A DNA stretch of 64,000 bases, taken from positions 1 to 64,000 of the forward strand of contig JAXLTD010000007.1 in NCBI GenBank assembly GCA_046330225.1. The letters run 5' to 3'. This document shows, piece by piece, positions 46,197 to 53,973 of this stretch. The stretch is from CANJIV01 sp046330225 (GTDB lineage: Bacteria > Actinomycetota > Thermoleophilia > Solirubrobacterales > Solirubrobacteraceae). The notes under the pieces were generated by a model. It saw only the letters and a program-made list of their open reading frames with translations. It made no database searches and had not been told where the DNA came from. Within the stretch, counting starts at the first letter, position 1. The number at the start of each line of letters is the position of its first letter. The translations under genes were made by a program, and so were the position numbers.

Positions 46197-46559
46197 TCAG
46201 CCCGTCGGCACCACTGCCCGCACGCGTCGCGCCGACTTCTTGCGCGAGACGACGAGCAGGTCGGCGTCGAGCGCGTCCGCGATCGCGACCACGGTGCCGA
46301 GTTCCGGGTTGCCCCGTGCGGTGAGCAGCCGGCGGACGCTCGCGGGATTCTTGTCGATCGCACGCGCGAGTTCGGCCTTGGTGAACGCGTGCTCAACGCG
46401 CAGGGCGTCGAGCTGGTTGACGATCTCGTCGATCGCTCCGATGGCGCGCCGCTGGCGCTCATACTTGTCCTTGAACTCGGGACCCTCGGCCAGCCGCCGC
46501 GTCAAGCGCCGGTCGTGGTGGCTCGTGTCGAGCTTCTTGGTGGCGCGTGTAGTGGCCAT
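46197..46559 (-). CDS. XRE-family HTH protein (HigA-like, no toxin partner)
   Basis: A 120-residue protein with a helix-turn-helix in its second half (FTKAELARAIDKNPASVRRLLTARGNPELGTVVAIADALDADL), the layout of HigA-type antitoxins. The first 45 residues are basic and helical (EFKDKYERQRRAIGAIDEIV). No toxin gene lies beside it: upstream is a 20-bp operator and then the integrase stop. It may regulate the element's integrase or the DUF262 gene, or be what is left of a toxin-antitoxin pair. Confidence 0.78.
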   Translation of the reverse strand: MATTRATKKLDTSHHDRRLTRRLAEGPEFKDKYERQRRAIGAIDEIVNQLDALRVEHAFTKAELARAIDKNPASVRRLLTARGNPELGTVVAIADALDADLLVVSRKKSARRVRAVVPTG

Positions 46560-46569
46560 GCTGCTTCCG

Positions 46570-46590
46570 AGCGTATCACCAGTGTTACGC
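46570..46590 (-). promoter_or_regulatory. Palindromic operator over the XRE gene promoter
   Basis: GCGTATCACCAGTGTTACGC (46571-46590) is an imperfect 20-bp inverted repeat (GTAWCAC / GTGWTAC). Read on the minus strand, TACGCT (46575-46570) inside it serves as a -10 box, 10 bases before the ATG. Binding of the XRE protein here would repress its own promoter. Confidence 0.6.
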
Positions 46591-46613
46591 CATCATCCGA
46601 CCGCGCGTACCAC

Positions 46614-47885
46614 CTAAGCTACGGCCCTGGTGGTGGGGTCCGCAGCCGGCTCCTCCTCCGCAAACGCCTGATTGACCATCTCCACCTCGCGTGCACTCGG
46701 CGCGTAGTGGGCGTAGATCTGCGTCGTCTTGAGGTCGGCGTGGCCGAGGAACTCCTGGATGGTTCGCAGCGGCTGGCCGGACGCCGCGAGTCGCGTAGCG
46801 AACGTGTGGCGCAGCTCGTGGAAGGTGATCTCGTTGACGCCGGCGTCGCGGCACGCCGCCTTGAAGCGCTTGGTGACCTTGCTGCGATCAAGCGGGCGGC
46901 CGCTCTGCGGGTGCGCGAAGACGAGCTCACCGTCGGCGCCGTATGCGGTGCGCCGCGACCAGCGATCGAGCTCCCGAGCGAGGCGGTCGGTCATCGGCAC
47001 AGAGCGACGCGTCGAGAGATCTGACTTGCCCTGCGCCGAGTGCTCGCCGCGCACGAACGCGTTCCGCACGCGGATCCGCTGCGCGGCCCAATCGACGTCG
47101 CGCCAGCGCAGGCCCAGGAGTTCCGACTGCCGTAGCCCTGTCATCGCCGCGGCTAGCACGAGCACTCGCAGCGCCGGTCCAAGCACGTCTGGCTGGTTAG
47201 GGGGAGCAGGACCCGGCCTGCCGGCGCGCGTCGGCGCCGGCGGCCGCACGACGACCTCGTCCGGGATCGCGCGGAGCACCGCTTCGAGTTCGGCCACCGA
47301 GAGGAACCGCAGGTCAGGGTTCACGTCGCCGGCACGCCGGCGCTTGGGGCGGCTGGTGTAGCGGACCGGGTTCGTCGCGCACCAGCCGTGCCCGATCGCA
47401 TGCTCGAACACCGAGTGCAGGTAGGTGACGACGTTGCGCACCGTCTTGGGCTTCAGGCCCTTGCGAAGCATCGATGAAGCCAGCGCCTCCACGTCAGCCG
47501 CGGTGACGTCGAAGACAGCGCTCGCCCCGATCCTGGGCACGACGTGAACGCGCTCCATCGACTCGCAGCCCTCCAGGTAGGACTTGCGGGAACCTTCGAC
47601 CGCCAGTCGCCGGCGCAGCGACGCCGACGCCGACGCGACCGTCACCGTCTCGGCATCCGCCCGACGTCGCGGGGTGACCTCCTCGTCCTGCTGCAGCTGC
47701 CGGAAGCGGCGCTCGGCCTGCGGGCGCGTCAGACCCTCGGACGACCCGGGTTCTCGGACGAGACCCAGACGACGGTTCAGCTTGCGACCGTCACCTGTGC
47801 GCCAGCGCCCGTAGTAGGCGCCGTGCTTCTCGTAGACCTGGCCGGTCCCGTAGGTCCGCTTCGCACCGCTGCCCCTGCCGCCCAT
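46614..47885 (-). CDS. Tyrosine recombinase/integrase
   Basis: A 423-residue integrase. An N-terminal arm-binding part (GGRGSGAKRTYGTGQVYEKHG) and core-binding SAM-like domain precede the catalytic domain. The Arg-Lys-His-x-x-Arg-His-Tyr set is complete: TGLRQSELLGLRW, GKSDLSTRRSVP, FHELRHTFATRLA, LGHADLKTTQIYAHY. ATG 47885 begins the conserved start. It should catalyse strand exchange in the 44-bp tRNA-Pro core. It lies mid-element rather than next to att, which is unusual for tRNA-targeting integrases. Confidence 0.92.
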   Translation of the reverse strand: MGGRGSGAKRTYGTGQVYEKHGAYYGRWRTGDGRKLNRRLGLVREPGSSEGLTRPQAERRFRQLQQDEEVTPRRRADAETVTVASASASLRRRLAVEGSRKSYLEGCESMERVHVVPRIGASAVFDVTAADVEALASSMLRKGLKPKTVRNVVTYLHSVFEHAIGHGWCATNPVRYTSRPKRRRAGDVNPDLRFLSVAELEAVLRAIPDEVVVRPPAPTRAGRPGPAPPNQPDVLGPALRVLVLAAAMTGLRQSELLGLRWRDVDWAAQRIRVRNAFVRGEHSAQGKSDLSTRRSVPMTDRLARELDRWSRRTAYGADGELVFAHPQSGRPLDRSKVTKRFKAACRDAGVNEITFHELRHTFATRLAASGQPLRTIQEFLGHADLKTTQIYAHYAPSAREVEMVNQAFAEEEPAADPTTRAVA

Positions 47886-47904
47886 CCGGAACCTCCGCTC
47901 GTCG

Positions 47905-48132
47905 CTACGCCGCCGTCCGACGCGGAGAGGACTCGCGGACACCACCAGCCTCAAGCTCGAGCAGCCACCGCTCTATGGCCTCGCGTCGGTAGCGACGGTA
48001 ACGTCCGAGGAAGACGGTCGGAATCCGTCCCAGCCGGCTCTGCTCGTAGACCCAACCGGCAGTCATCCCGAGCATCGCCGCGACGTCGTCGGCCGTCAGC
48101 AGCTCTGTGGCCGTAACACTCGCGTCAGTCAT
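47905..48132 (-). CDS. Excisionase/MerR-type DNA-binding protein
   Basis: A 75-residue protein with an HTH_17 excisionase domain: LLTADDVAAMLGMTAGWVYEQSRLGRIPTVFLGRYRRYRREAIERW split by the helix-turn-helix and wing. It sits 19 bp before the integrase gene, on the same strand, the usual xis-int pair. It would direct excision. Five 11-bp iterons lie about 55 bases upstream of its start and are candidates for its binding sites. Confidence 0.85.
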   Translation of the reverse strand: MTDASVTATELLTADDVAAMLGMTAGWVYEQSRLGRIPTVFLGRYRRYRREAIERWLLELEAGGVRESSPRRTAA

Positions 48133-48186
48133 GCCGGAGACTTCGGCCGCGGCGCCCGAGCTGTTGTCCCGGGGCTGGGATTCTCG

Positions 48187-48241
48187 CTCGGGCACAGATC
48201 GGGCACAGATCGGGCAGGGCTCGGGCGCAGCTCGGGCACAG
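48187..48241 (+). repeat. Five tandem 11-bp iterons
   Basis: Units of 11 bases with consensus WTCGGGCACAG (48187-48197, 48198-48208, 48209-48219, 48220-48230, 48231-48241). The first, second and fifth units share TCGGGCACAG exactly; the third and fourth differ by a few bases. The one-helical-turn spacing puts every unit on the same DNA face. It lies upstream of the excisionase gene, between it and hsdR. Candidate Xis binding array or replication/transfer origin. Confidence 0.65.
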
Positions 48242-48286
48242 CGCGCCGCACCGAACACTCAGAACACGACTCTTTCCAGGGGATTC

Positions 48287-48517
48287 GCGCGAGGTGTCCT
48301 GGCGGACACCTCGCGCTTTGCGCTCGGTCTCGCACGGGCACCACCGGCCGGCCCGCCTTCGGCGTGCCTCTCGCTGCGCTCGCCGTGCCGCCCGGCGAGA
48401 AGGTCCCGAGGGACCCCGGCCGGCCCCAGCGGGGGCCGGCCTCGCGCCGCTCGGCGGCGCCCAACGGCTCCGCCGTCTCCGCGGCCCGACGGGCCGCCAT
48501 CTGGTCCCACGGGACCA
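48287..48517. repeat. Cluster of perfect hairpins between xis and hsdR
   Basis: Perfect inverted repeats occur at 48287-48316 (13-bp stem, loop TGGC), 48402-48415 (GGTCCC-GA-GGGACC), 48418-48441 (10-bp stem), 48444-48460 (7-bp stem), 48481-48497 (8-bp stem) and 48502-48517 (TGGTCCC-AC-GGGACCA). The first may be a terminator (a short T-run follows). GGTCCCnnGGGACC occurs twice, 101 bases apart. No gene is seen in this interval, which separates divergent genes. Confidence 0.55.
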
Positions 48518-48568
48518 CGTGCTCGTCCCGGCCAAGTCCGGAAACAACCCGAGCCCGACGCCCGCGGA

Positions 48569-48574
48569 TAGGCT
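48569..48574 (+). promoter_or_regulatory. Leaderless promoter -10 box (TAGGCT)
   Basis: TAGGCT, 8 bases, then GTG 48583. This supports 48583 over the longer in-frame start at 48364 for hsdR. Confidence 0.6.
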
Positions 48575-48582
48575 CCGGTCGC

Positions 48583-50967
48583 GTGGCGAGCGGCCCCCTC
48601 GAGAAGGACACCTGTCAGGACTACGTGCTGCCGCGCCTTCGGGCCGCGGGCTGGTCCGACGACCAGATTCAGGCGGAGTTCCCGATCACCGACGGGCGCA
48701 TCATCTCCGTCGGCTCCAAGCACCGGCGCGGAGACGCGCTGCGGGCCGACTACATGCTCGAGTACCGGCCGGGACTGCCGATCGCCGTCGTCGAGGCCAA
48801 GCGCGAGTACGCGATCCCCGGCAAGGGCTTACAGCAGGCCAAGAAGTACGCCCAGCTGCTTGACGTTCCGTTCGCCTATTCCACCAACGGCAAACGCATC
48901 GTCGAGGACGACCGCAGCACGGGCCTCGAGACCGAGAACCTCGACCACTTCCCAAGCCCTGACGAGCTCTGGTCCCGCTACCGCGAGTTCAAGGGACTCA
49001 CGGACGACACCGTGTCAGGCGGCGTGGAGCTCCCGTTCAACCGGAGCCTGCGGAACTTCGATGGCTCGGTCAAGGAGCCTCGGTACTACCAGCGCACCGC
49101 AATCAACCGATCCGTAGGCGCGGTCCTCCGCGGCGACAAGCGCCTGCTTCTGACCCTCGCAACCGGTACCGGCAAGACGTTCGTCGCGATGCAGATCGTC
49201 TGGAAGCTCTGGAACAGCGGCTGGCGACCCGGCCGCCGCCCCCGGATCCTCTACCTCGCCGACCGCAACATCCTGATCGACCAGCCGCGCCTGGACTACT
49301 TCGTCCCCGCCTTCGGTGAGGGCCCGATCTGGACGCTGCGCGGCGCCGCCAAGTCCGGTCGCGAGATCTACTTCGCGCTCTACCAGGCACTCGCCGACAG
49401 CGGCGACGACGAGGACGGAATCTTCCGCGAGTTCGCGCCCGACTTCTTCGACTTCGTCATCGTCGACGAGTGCCATCGTGGCAGCGCGAACGCGGAGTCC
49501 TCGTGGCGCAGAGTCCTGGAGCGCTTCGCTCCGGCGACCCAGCTCGGGATGACGGCCACACCCAAGCGCGATGAGACGGCCGACTCCTACGCCTACTTCG
49601 GCGATCCACTGTTCGAATACTCGCTCGCCCAGGGCATCGAGGACGGCTTCCTCGCGCCGTACCGGGTCCGACGCGTCGTCTTGAGCGCCGACGCACACGG
49701 CTGGGCACCGAGCGCCGGCCAGCTCGACCTGTTCGGGAAGGAGATCCCGGCCGGGCTCTACACGACGAGCCAGTTCGAGCGGGTGGTGTCTCTGCTCTCG
49801 CGCACCGAGGCTGCGGCCAGGCATCTCACCGACTACCTGAAGCGCACCGACCGCTGGGCCAAGACAATCGTCTTCTGCGTCGATCAGGAACACGCATACC
49901 AGATGCGCCAGGCGCTGCACAACGCCAACGCCGACCTCACCAAGCAGCACCCCGACTACGTGGTGCGGATCGTCAGCGAGGAAGGCGATATCGGCCGCGG
50001 CCACATGGGCAACCTCGCGGACACCGAGAAGGCCACCCCCGTCATCGCGACGACATCGCAGATGCTCTCGACCGGCGTCGACCTCCCGACCGTCAAGAAC
50101 ATCGTGCTGTTCCGGACCGTCGGTTCGCTGTCCATGTTCAAGCAGATGATCGGCCGCGGCACGCGCCTGTTCCCCGACGCCGACAAGCTGTCGTTCGACA
50201 TCATCGACTACTCCGGCGCGACCGCCCTGTTCGCCGACCCCGAGTTCGACGGCCCGCCCGAGCGCGTCGACCAGGAGGAGGTCGATGAGACCGGCGCGAT
50301 CGTCGGGGACATCGTCGTCGAGCAACCCGAGCCGGTGTTCGACCCCGCCGTGGCCCCCGATGAGCCCGGCATCGACCAGGCCGACATCGAGCCCCGCGGG
50401 AAGTTCTACGTCAACCAGACCGAGGTCTGGGTGACGGCCGAGGCGATCTATCACCTCGACCCGGAGACGCAACGGCTGCAGCTCGTCGAGTACCGCGACC
50501 ACGTGGCGGATGCCGTGCGGACGTTGTTCCCCGACCCGGGCGAACTGCGCAGCCGCTGGCGCAGCCGCGTCGGGCGTCACGACGTCGAGGACGCCCTGAG
50601 CAAGCGCGGCATCGACGTCACCGAACTGCCCGCACGCACGGGCATGAACGACGCGGACTCGCTCGACATCCTCGTGCACCTGGCCTGGAATCAGCCGCTT
50701 GCAACGAGGCTCGACCGCACGCGTCGTGTGCGCAAGGAGCACTCGGACTTCTTCGAGGCTCACCAGCCGGCGGCGCGTGACGTTCTTGCCCAGCTGCTCG
50801 ACAAGTACGCCGAGCACGGCATCAGCCAGCTCGATGACCTCCATGTGCTGGAAGTTCCACCGCTGTCTGCGCTCGGATCCCCGGCTGAGATCGCCGGGCG
50901 ATTCGGATCGCCGGCGGCACTGCGAACCGCCGTCGAGGAACTCGGAGAGCTGCTCTACGCCGCGTAG
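48583..50967 (+). CDS. hsdR: Type I restriction endonuclease subunit R
   Basis: A 794-residue EcoEI-type HsdR. The N-terminal nuclease core has AVVEAKREYA near residue 70 (PD-(D/E)xK). Helicase motifs follow: ATGTGKT near 195 (Walker A), VDECHRG near 296 (DEAD-box-like II), GMTATPK (III) and QMIGRGTR near 520 (VI). The C-terminal 200 residues are the HsdM/S-binding region. It translocates DNA and cuts at a distance. A leaderless GTG opens the operon hsdR-abiEi-abiEii-hsdM-hsdS. Confidence 0.92.
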   Translation: MASGPLEKDTCQDYVLPRLRAAGWSDDQIQAEFPITDGRIISVGSKHRRGDALRADYMLEYRPGLPIAVVEAKREYAIPGKGLQQAKKYAQLLDVPFAYSTNGKRIVEDDRSTGLETENLDHFPSPDELWSRYREFKGLTDDTVSGGVELPFNRSLRNFDGSVKEPRYYQRTAINRSVGAVLRGDKRLLLTLATGTGKTFVAMQIVWKLWNSGWRPGRRPRILYLADRNILIDQPRLDYFVPAFGEGPIWTLRGAAKSGREIYFALYQALADSGDDEDGIFREFAPDFFDFVIVDECHRGSANAESSWRRVLERFAPATQLGMTATPKRDETADSYAYFGDPLFEYSLAQGIEDGFLAPYRVRRVVLSADAHGWAPSAGQLDLFGKEIPAGLYTTSQFERVVSLLSRTEAAARHLTDYLKRTDRWAKTIVFCVDQEHAYQMRQALHNANADLTKQHPDYVVRIVSEEGDIGRGHMGNLADTEKATPVIATTSQMLSTGVDLPTVKNIVLFRTVGSLSMFKQMIGRGTRLFPDADKLSFDIIDYSGATALFADPEFDGPPERVDQEEVDETGAIVGDIVVEQPEPVFDPAVAPDEPGIDQADIEPRGKFYVNQTEVWVTAEAIYHLDPETQRLQLVEYRDHVADAVRTLFPDPGELRSRWRSRVGRHDVEDALSKRGIDVTELPARTGMNDADSLDILVHLAWNQPLATRLDRTRRVRKEHSDFFEAHQPAARDVLAQLLDKYAEHGISQLDDLHVLEVPPLSALGSPAEIAGRFGSPAALRTAVEELGELLYAA

Positions 50968-50978
50968 ACTACATCGCA

Positions 50979-51030
50979 ACTATATTTCTACGTAGCTGGG
51001 TTGCATAGAACTATAGTTTTGATATAGGAT
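50979..51030 (+). promoter_or_regulatory. AT-rich promoter/operator before abiEi
   Basis: A rare AT-rich stretch in this GC-rich DNA. AACTATAT (50979) and the perfect palindrome AACTATAGTT (51009-51018) share a core, CTACGTAG (50988-50995) is another palindrome, and TAGGAT (51025-51030) lies 7 bases before GTG 51038. AbiEi antitoxins repress their own promoters by binding such repeats. Confidence 0.62.
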
Positions 51031-51037
51031 TTTGTTC

Positions 51038-51634
51038 GTGGCGATCGATCGTCGAGATCTCCGACGCAGGATCTTCGCGCTCGCGGCAGACCAGAGCGGC
51101 TACTTCACGGCTGCCCAGGCCAAGCGCCTCGGCTACTCGTACCCCGCCCAGGCACACCACGTGAACGCTGGCAACTGGCTGCGCATCGACCGCGGGCTCT
51201 TCCGCCTCAGCGAGTGGATCCCGGATGTCCACGACGACCTGGTTCGCTGGACGCTCTGGTCAAAGAACCGAGCGGTGGTTTCGAACGAGACGGCGCTGGG
51301 CGTGCATCAGGTCGGGGAGTTCGAGTCTCCGCACATCCACCTGACCGTGCCGCCCGGCTTCCGGATGCGTGACGACGCGCTCGTGCTCCACCGGGCCGAC
51401 CTGCCGGACGAGGACGTCGTGCAGCGCACAGGGTTCAGGGTCACGACACTCACGCGCTCGCTCGTCGACGTCGCCGCGCACGCGCCGGACGAGGAGCAGC
51501 TCGCGCGAGCGATCGACGATGCGCGCGGGCAGGGCACCGTCACGCTGCGCGGTCTGCGCGAGCGTGCCGAGGCGATCGACGCGACGGCCGCCCTGCACAT
51601 CGAGCGCGCCATCGGCCTCCTGGACGCCGCATGA
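51038..51634 (+). CDS. abiEi: AbiEi-family antitoxin (type IV toxin-antitoxin)
   Basis: A 198-residue antitoxin with an N-terminal winged helix (FALAADQSGYFTAAQAKRLG, then NWLRIDRGLFRL) and the C-terminal AbiEi domain. AbiEi represses its operon and keeps the toxin silent. The leaderless box and AT-rich palindromes point to its own regulated promoter inside the restriction operon. Its stop overlaps the ATG of abiEii (ATGA). GTG 51038 is preferred over TTG 51032 for its spacing from the -10 box. Confidence 0.85.
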   Translation: MAIDRRDLRRRIFALAADQSGYFTAAQAKRLGYSYPAQAHHVNAGNWLRIDRGLFRLSEWIPDVHDDLVRWTLWSKNRAVVSNETALGVHQVGEFESPHIHLTVPPGFRMRDDALVLHRADLPDEDVVQRTGFRVTTLTRSLVDVAAHAPDEEQLARAIDDARGQGTVTLRGLRERAEAIDATAALHIERAIGLLDAA

Positions 51635-52494
51635 CCTACGACACGCCCCAGGCGCTGCGCATGGCGCTCGAAGCACGCCTGCTGTCCCAGGCGCAGGAGA
51701 CCGGCGTCGCCATCGATCGCCTTCGGCGCAGGGTCGTCTTCCAGCGGATCGTGACGCGCCTGCAGCGCGCGGAACCCGGACGCTGGGTGCTCAAGGGCGG
51801 GATGGCGCTCGAGGTCCGCCTCGGTGACGATGCCCGGCTCACCAAGGACGTCGACCTCGGGCTGCGCGACGAGGTCCCCGAGGGCGATGACCTGCGCGAG
51901 CGCCTGATCGATGCGCTGAGCGGCGATGCCGACGCCGACCGCTTCACGTTCGCGGTCGGGCCTGCCGTGCCGATGGCACCGGACGGCGGCGGGCACCTGA
52001 CGTGGCGCGTGGGAGTGACGGCCGAGCTCGCCGCCCGCCGGTTCGGCGCAGTCAAACTCGACGTGTCGCCCCGCGCTCACGAGCTCGAAGCGACCGAGAT
52101 GGTCGATCTCCCGAACGCCCTCGCATTCGCCGGACTCGACAGCGTCGAGATCGAGATCGTCGACGTGCACCGTCACGCCGCCGAGAAGCTTCATGCGATG
52201 ACCAAGGACTTCGGCGACCGCGAGAACAGCCGGGTGCGAGACCTCGCCGATCTGATGCTGCTCCGCGAGCACGGACTGCTCGAACCAGGTGCGCTCGCCG
52301 ATGCGGTGACCGCGGTGTGGTCCGAACGCGACGCGACAGCGCCTCCCGCGCAGCTCCCCGCGCTCCCGGCCGGCTGGCAAAGCCGGTACGAGCAGCTTGC
52401 CGCGGAGTACTCCATCGAGCCATCGTCGTACCCGGCCGCTGAGGCGCTCGCCGCTCAGCTCTGGGCCCAGATGTTCAACCCTCAGGAGCGCTGA
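51631..52494 (+). CDS. abiEii: AbiEii-family nucleotidyltransferase toxin
   Basis: A 287-residue nucleotidyltransferase of the AbiEii/AbiGii family. The catalytic patch is LKGGMALEVRLGDDARLTKDVDL across residues 54-76 (GGxxL, then R-x-T-x-D-x-D), followed by conserved VEIVDVHRHAAEKLHAM. Such toxins add nucleotides to tRNA or RNA and halt growth on infection. It is coupled to abiEi by ATGA and ends 6 bases before hsdM. Confidence 0.88.
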   Translation: MTYDTPQALRMALEARLLSQAQETGVAIDRLRRRVVFQRIVTRLQRAEPGRWVLKGGMALEVRLGDDARLTKDVDLGLRDEVPEGDDLRERLIDALSGDADADRFTFAVGPAVPMAPDGGGHLTWRVGVTAELAARRFGAVKLDVSPRAHELEATEMVDLPNALAFAGLDSVEIEIVDVHRHAAEKLHAMTKDFGDRENSRVRDLADLMLLREHGLLEPGALADAVTAVWSERDATAPPAQLPALPAGWQSRYEQLAAEYSIEPSSYPAAEALAAQLWAQMFNPQER

Positions 52495-52500
52495 CGCACC

Positions 52501-53973
52501 GTGGCCCCAGCGAAGAAGCAGTCCGCACCCCAGTCGCCGCAGGCGAAGCTCGCATCGGTCATCAAGACCGCTCGCGACGCGATGCGCAAGGACGCCGGTC
52601 TCAACGGCGACCTGGATCGGATCCCGCAGCTCGCGTGGATCCTCTTCCTCAAGGCGTTCGACGGGCTGGAGCAGGACCGCGAGGTGACCGATGCCGACTA
52701 CCGCCCGGCGATCGAGGCTCCGTTCCGCTGGCGCGACTGGGCCGCTGACCCCGACGGGCGAACCGGCGAAGCCCTGCTGGAGTTCGTCAACGGCGAGCTG
52801 CTGCCATACCTGCGCGCGCTCACCGGCACCCACGAGCACGACCCGCGCGACGTCCTCGCCGCGGTCTTCCGCGAGACCAACAACCGGATGCTCTCCGGCC
52901 ACCTGCTGCGCGACGTCGTCAACAAGGTCAACGAGATCAGCTTCAGCTCGTCGGACGACATCCACACGATGGCCCACCTGTACGAGTCGATGCTGCGCGA
53001 GATGCGCGACGCAGCGGGCGACTCCGGCGAGTTCTACACCCCCCGACCGGCAATCCGGTTCATCGTTCAGCAGGTCGACCCGCAGCTCGGCGAGATCGTG
53101 CTCGACCCCGCCTGTGGGACGGGCGGCTTCCTCGTCGAGGCGCTCGATCACATGCTGCCGAACGTCGAGACCGCCGAGGAGCTGCATGAGCTGCACGACA
53201 ACCTCCGCGGGATCGAGAAGAAGCCCCTGCCGTACCTGCTGGGGATGATGAACCTCGTGCTTCACCGGATCGGTGAGCCGAACATCATCCGCGGCAACGC
53301 GCTCGCGCGACCGATCACGCAGATCAGCAAGCGCGACCGCGTCGACGTGATCCTCACCAACCCGCCGTTCGGCGGCGAGGAGGAGAAGACGATCCAGTCG
53401 AACTTCCCCGCCGACAAGCAGACCGCGGAGACCGCTTGGCTATTCCTGCAGCTCGTCATCCGCCAGCTCAAGGACGGCGGGCGCTGCGGCATCGTCGTCC
53501 CGAACGGCCTGCTGTTCGGCACCGGCGTGGGCGCCCGCATCAAGCAGCAGCTGCTCACCGAGTGCGACCTCCACACCGTCGTGCGCCTGCCCGACGGCGT
53601 GTTCGAGCCCTACACCGCGATCCCCTCGAACCTCCTGTTCTTCGACAAGACTGGCCCGACGAAGGAAGTCTGGTTCTACGAGATCCCGCCTCCTGAGGGT
53701 CGAAAGAAGTACTCCAAGACCAAACCGATGCGCTTCGAGGAGTTCGCCGACTGCCAAGCCTGGTGGAACACCCGCGAGGAGAACCAGCGCGCCTGGCGGG
53801 TGCCCGTCGCCGACCTCGAGGCAACGGACTTCAACCTCGACCTGCGCAACCCCAACCGGCCCGACGACCTCGCCCACCGGCCGCCGGTCGAACTGATCGC
53901 CGAGCTGATCGAGAACGAGCGGGAGATCCTCGGGCTGCTCCAAGCGCTGCAGACGGAGGTGCAGTCGGCGTGA
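52501..53973 (+). CDS. hsdM: Type I restriction-modification DNA methyltransferase subunit M
   Basis: A 490-residue N6-adenine methyltransferase. The helical HsdM N-domain (VIKTARDAMRKDAGLNGDLDRIPQLAW) leads to motif I DPACGTGGFL near residue 202 and motif IV NPPFGG near 288. It methylates host sites with HsdS and supplies SAM binding to the restriction complex. GTG start at 52501. Its stop overlaps the GTG of hsdS (GTGA), so they are co-translated. Confidence 0.93.
   Translation: MAPAKKQSAPQSPQAKLASVIKTARDAMRKDAGLNGDLDRIPQLAWILFLKAFDGLEQDREVTDADYRPAIEAPFRWRDWAADPDGRTGEALLEFVNGELLPYLRALTGTHEHDPRDVLAAVFRETNNRMLSGHLLRDVVNKVNEISFSSSDDIHTMAHLYESMLREMRDAAGDSGEFYTPRPAIRFIVQQVDPQLGEIVLDPACGTGGFLVEALDHMLPNVETAEELHELHDNLRGIEKKPLPYLLGMMNLVLHRIGEPNIIRGNALARPITQISKRDRVDVILTNPPFGGEEEKTIQSNFPADKQTAETAWLFLQLVIRQLKDGGRCGIVVPNGLLFGTGVGARIKQQLLTECDLHTVVRLPDGVFEPYTAIPSNLLFFDKTGPTKEVWFYEIPPPEGRKKYSKTKPMRFEEFADCQAWWNTREENQRAWRVPVADLEATDFNLDLRNPNRPDDLAHRPPVELIAELIENEREILGLLQALQTEVQSA

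Noticed and set aside
48187..48241. The 11-bp tandem repeats as a CRISPR array
   Set aside because: Units are directly abutting with no spacers, far shorter than CRISPR repeats, and no cas gene is present. No CRISPR array is seen anywhere in the window.
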